Assembly: GCA_031279175.1 (NCBI GenBank)
Contig: JAITJA010000037.1
Coordinates: 1 to 7,754 of the forward strand
DNA: 7,754 nt
Direction of reading: 5' to 3'
From: Odoribacteraceae bacterium
GTDB lineage: Bacteria > Bacteroidota > Bacteroidia > Bacteroidales > Marinifilaceae
Shown: one piece after another, positions 7,424 through 7,754 of the stretch
How positions within the stretch are numbered: the first letter of the stretch is position 1
Layout of the letters: each line of letters begins with the position of its first letter
Made by a program: the position numbers and the translations under genes
The notes under the pieces: model-generated
Database searches by the model: none
What the model was told of the DNA's origin: nothing
What the model saw: only the letters and a program-made list of their open reading frames with translations

Positions 7424-7754
7424 CCGGCGGGAGTTCTCGGGGAGCCGTCGCGCTCGCGCGAAGCGTTGCCGCGAAGGCTTCTCGCGAACTCGCGAGACGG
7501 TTTCGCGAAATCGCGAAGGCTTCTCGGGAAACTCCGAGAGCGTTTCGCGAAATCGCGAAAGCTTCTCGGGAAATCCCGAGAGCGTTTCGCGAAATCGCGA
7601 AGGCTTCTCGGGAAATCCCGAGACCGTTTCGCGAAATCGCGAAAGCTTCTCGGGAAATCCCGAGAGCGTTTCGCGAAATCGCGAAGGCTTCTCGGGAAAT
7701 CCCGAGAGCGATTCGCGAAATCGCGAAGGCTTCTCGGGAAATCCCGAGACCGAT
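7413..7754 (+). CDS. Possible repeat-protein gene, 5' part, runs off the right edge
   Basis: An ATG at 7413 opens a frame of 114 codons to the window end without a stop. It begins MPKYRREFSGS, passes through a basic stretch, and then settles into a 14-residue repeat made of two heptads, SRNREGF and SGNPESV, with consensus S-x-N-x-E-x-[FV]; G/S, S/T and V/D substitutions occur. An AGAAGGA sequence at 7398-7404 sits eight bases before the ATG. It would be transcribed divergently from lon, and its start overlaps the lon promoter-like site. Against it: the repeat unit has no stop in any of the six frames, so a long frame here is expected by chance of composition. Another plus-strand frame reads FREIAKA SREIPRA but lacks an ATG. 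I know of no family with this heptad, and no signal peptide or membrane segment is visible. The call is tentative. Confidence 0.25.
   Translation, partial: MPKYRREFSGSRRARAKRCREGFSRTRETVSRNREGFSGNSESVSRNRESFSGNPESVSRNREGFSGNPETVSRNRESFSGNPESVSRNREGFSGNPESDSRNREGFSGNPETD
7459..7754. repeat. 42-bp tandem array built from 21-bp palindromic modules
   Basis: Six well-conserved 42-bp units start at 7501, 7543, 7585, 7627, 7669 and 7711; a degenerate unit lies at 7459-7500 and a seventh begins at 7753, so the array continues beyond the window. Each unit is an 18-bp dyad TTTCGCGAAATCGCGAA(G/A), a 3-bp spacer GCT, a second 18-bp dyad TCTCGGGAAATCCCGAGA, and a 3-bp spacer GCG or CCG. The two dyads are diverged copies of one 21-bp module. 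Arms of seven to eight bases are perfectly or nearly complementary around an AA centre. Module differences keep the dyad: T/C at position 2 pairs with A/G at 17, and C/G at 6 with G/C at 13. A decayed module trace with TTCTCGGGG starts near 7434. This fills the region upstream of lon; no RNA gene or insertion sequence is recognised in it. Confidence 0.93.

Noticed and set aside
7501..7542. Rho-independent terminators
   Set aside because: The dyads can form hairpins but no T run follows any of them, and they lie upstream of lon in a tandem array.
7459..7754. CRISPR array
   Set aside because: The repeats are directly contiguous with 3-bp constant spacers; there are no unique spacers and no cas genes nearby.

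Overview
The window looks like chromosomal DNA from a GC-rich member of the Bacteroidota, probably Bacteroidales. The grounds are a TAnnTTTG-type -7 promoter element ahead of the AI-2E family gene with near matches ahead of the ABC operon and lon, the general absence of convincing Shine-Dalgarno sequences before the main genes, and the Bacteroidota-like character of the Lon protein (acidic N-terminal lead, typical coiled-coil region). The taxonomic call is an inference from these features; no marker gene fixes the genus.

Layout: positions 1-181 hold a 21-bp-period tandem repeat that runs off the left edge. A two-gene operon follows (248-1954 and 1951-3711) encoding the two halves of a heterodimeric type IV ABC exporter, coupled by an ATGA overlap. 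A short gap with its own promoter-like element leads to an AI-2E/PerM-family membrane protein (3787-4896). That gene converges, with only six bases between stop codons, on lon (4903-7329, minus strand), the ATP-dependent protease. Beyond the lon start lies a second repeat array (7459-7754, decayed traces from about 7435), made of a 42-bp unit that is really two 21-bp palindromic modules, running off the right edge. Apart from the flanks the window is densely coding.

How the genes relate: the two ABC subunits are clearly one machine. The first carries a degenerate catalytic site (Asp after Walker B, no switch His) with a canonical LSGGQ signature; the second carries the catalytic Glu and switch His with a degenerate LSQGE signature. 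This is the asymmetric pattern of TM287/TM288-like exporters. The AI-2E family protein and Lon are housekeeping-type neighbours with no evident functional link to the exporter.

The least ordinary part is the flanking repeats. The right array is a run of 18-bp dyads separated by 3-bp spacers, exactly 21 bp apart. Differences between modules occur in compensating pairs that keep the dyad. The unit has no stop codon in any of the six frames, and an ATG-started frame with a plausible Shine-Dalgarno-like sequence enters it, so it may be a structural DNA/RNA array, a repeat protein, or both. The left array has an unrelated sequence but the same 21-bp period, and also has an ATG-started heptad-repeat frame on the minus strand.
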